A DNA stretch of 64,000 nucleotides from Heliocidaris tuberculata (taxonomy: Eukaryota; Echinodermata; Echinoidea; Camarodonta; Echinometridae), in NCBI GenBank assembly GCA_025618425.1, contig CM046833.1:39685115-39749114 (forward strand), read 5' to 3'. This document shows, one piece after another, positions 63,942-64,000 of this stretch. The stretch's first letter is position 1, and the number at the start of each line of letters is the position of its first letter. The position numbers were made by a program, and so were the translations under genes. Under the pieces are notes generated by a model. The model had not been told where the DNA came from and ran no database searches. It worked only from the letters and a program-made list of their open reading frames with translations.

Positions 63942-64000
63942 TCTCACCAAGTGACCTTAGGCTTACCGCGTCTGGATCCATAGCAACCAATCCTGAAGGA
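63942..64000 (+). CDS. Receptor copy D, exon Ig3 (partial, runs off the window)
   Basis: After TTCGCGTTTAG the reading SPSDLRLTASGSIATNPEG continues in phase 1 to the window edge. Position, phase and the start resemble Ig3 of the other copies (PTDMTLSWSGDTKRYQTG). The remainder lies outside. Confidence 0.6.

Overview
This is a eukaryotic, intron-rich, AT-rich genomic window: protein domains are split over short exons with GT/AG (once GC/AG) borders, and the rest is microsatellites, homopolymer G/C runs, MITE-like elements and several retrotransposon classes (a LINE, Penelope-like fragments, and a tyrosine-recombinase retroelement of the DIRS/Ngaro order). That mix, with no recognisable single-copy marker, suggests a marine invertebrate deuterostome, most likely an echinoderm; this is inference, not proof. 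Bases 45-544 are an assembly gap of exactly 500 N.

The host content is a head-to-tail family of immunoglobulin-superfamily receptor genes, all on the + strand. Copy A (6117-17279) has five Ig-domain exons, a fibronectin-III exon, a Cys-containing membrane-proximal exon and a cytoplasmic tail exon with three SH2-type tyrosine motifs (YDEI, YMNM, YENP). Its leader exon is not seen and its transmembrane exon is uncertain. Copy B (33699 to about 44230) has a leader exon and recognisable Ig1-Ig5 plus an FN3 relic, but Ig1 is split by about 4 kb of inserted DNA, Ig2 is a remnant, Ig3 is frameshifted and FN3 is decayed. Copy C (55893 to about 60760) has a leader exon and Ig1-Ig5 plus an FN3 relic, but Ig2 is interrupted by a foldback transposon and Ig4 has a stop codon. 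Copy D (from 62604/62656) has intact Ig1 and Ig2 and the start of Ig3, then leaves the window. Every Ig and FN3 exon is phase 1-1, so exons can be duplicated or skipped without breaking frame.

Between the copies lies mobile DNA. From 17797 to about 22500 (minus strand) is a nearly full-length LINE whose ORF1 and ORF2 share one frame and are separated by a single UAG. From 24489 to 28034 is a gag - RT/RNase H - tyrosine recombinase retroelement. LINE 3' fragments lie at 29845-30111 and 44676-45191, and Penelope-like traces at 23640-23680 and 41449-41655. DNA transposons with visible target duplications are at 9143-9852, 13915-15840, 48892-50258 (with 49667-49814 nested inside), 52723-53626 and 57720-58160. 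A 71-bp satellite whose units each contain a hairpin is at 4260-4948, and a set of spaced hairpin repeats is at 29257-29530. Two unrelated pseudogenes are also present: an intronless ribosomal protein S21 retrocopy (61733-61981) and a decayed multi-exon minus-strand gene (about 46760-48320).

The likely biology is a locally duplicating cell-surface receptor family, plausibly for recognition or adhesion with tyrosine-kinase signalling. In this window at most copy A and possibly copy D look usable; B and C are being taken apart by transposons and point mutations.
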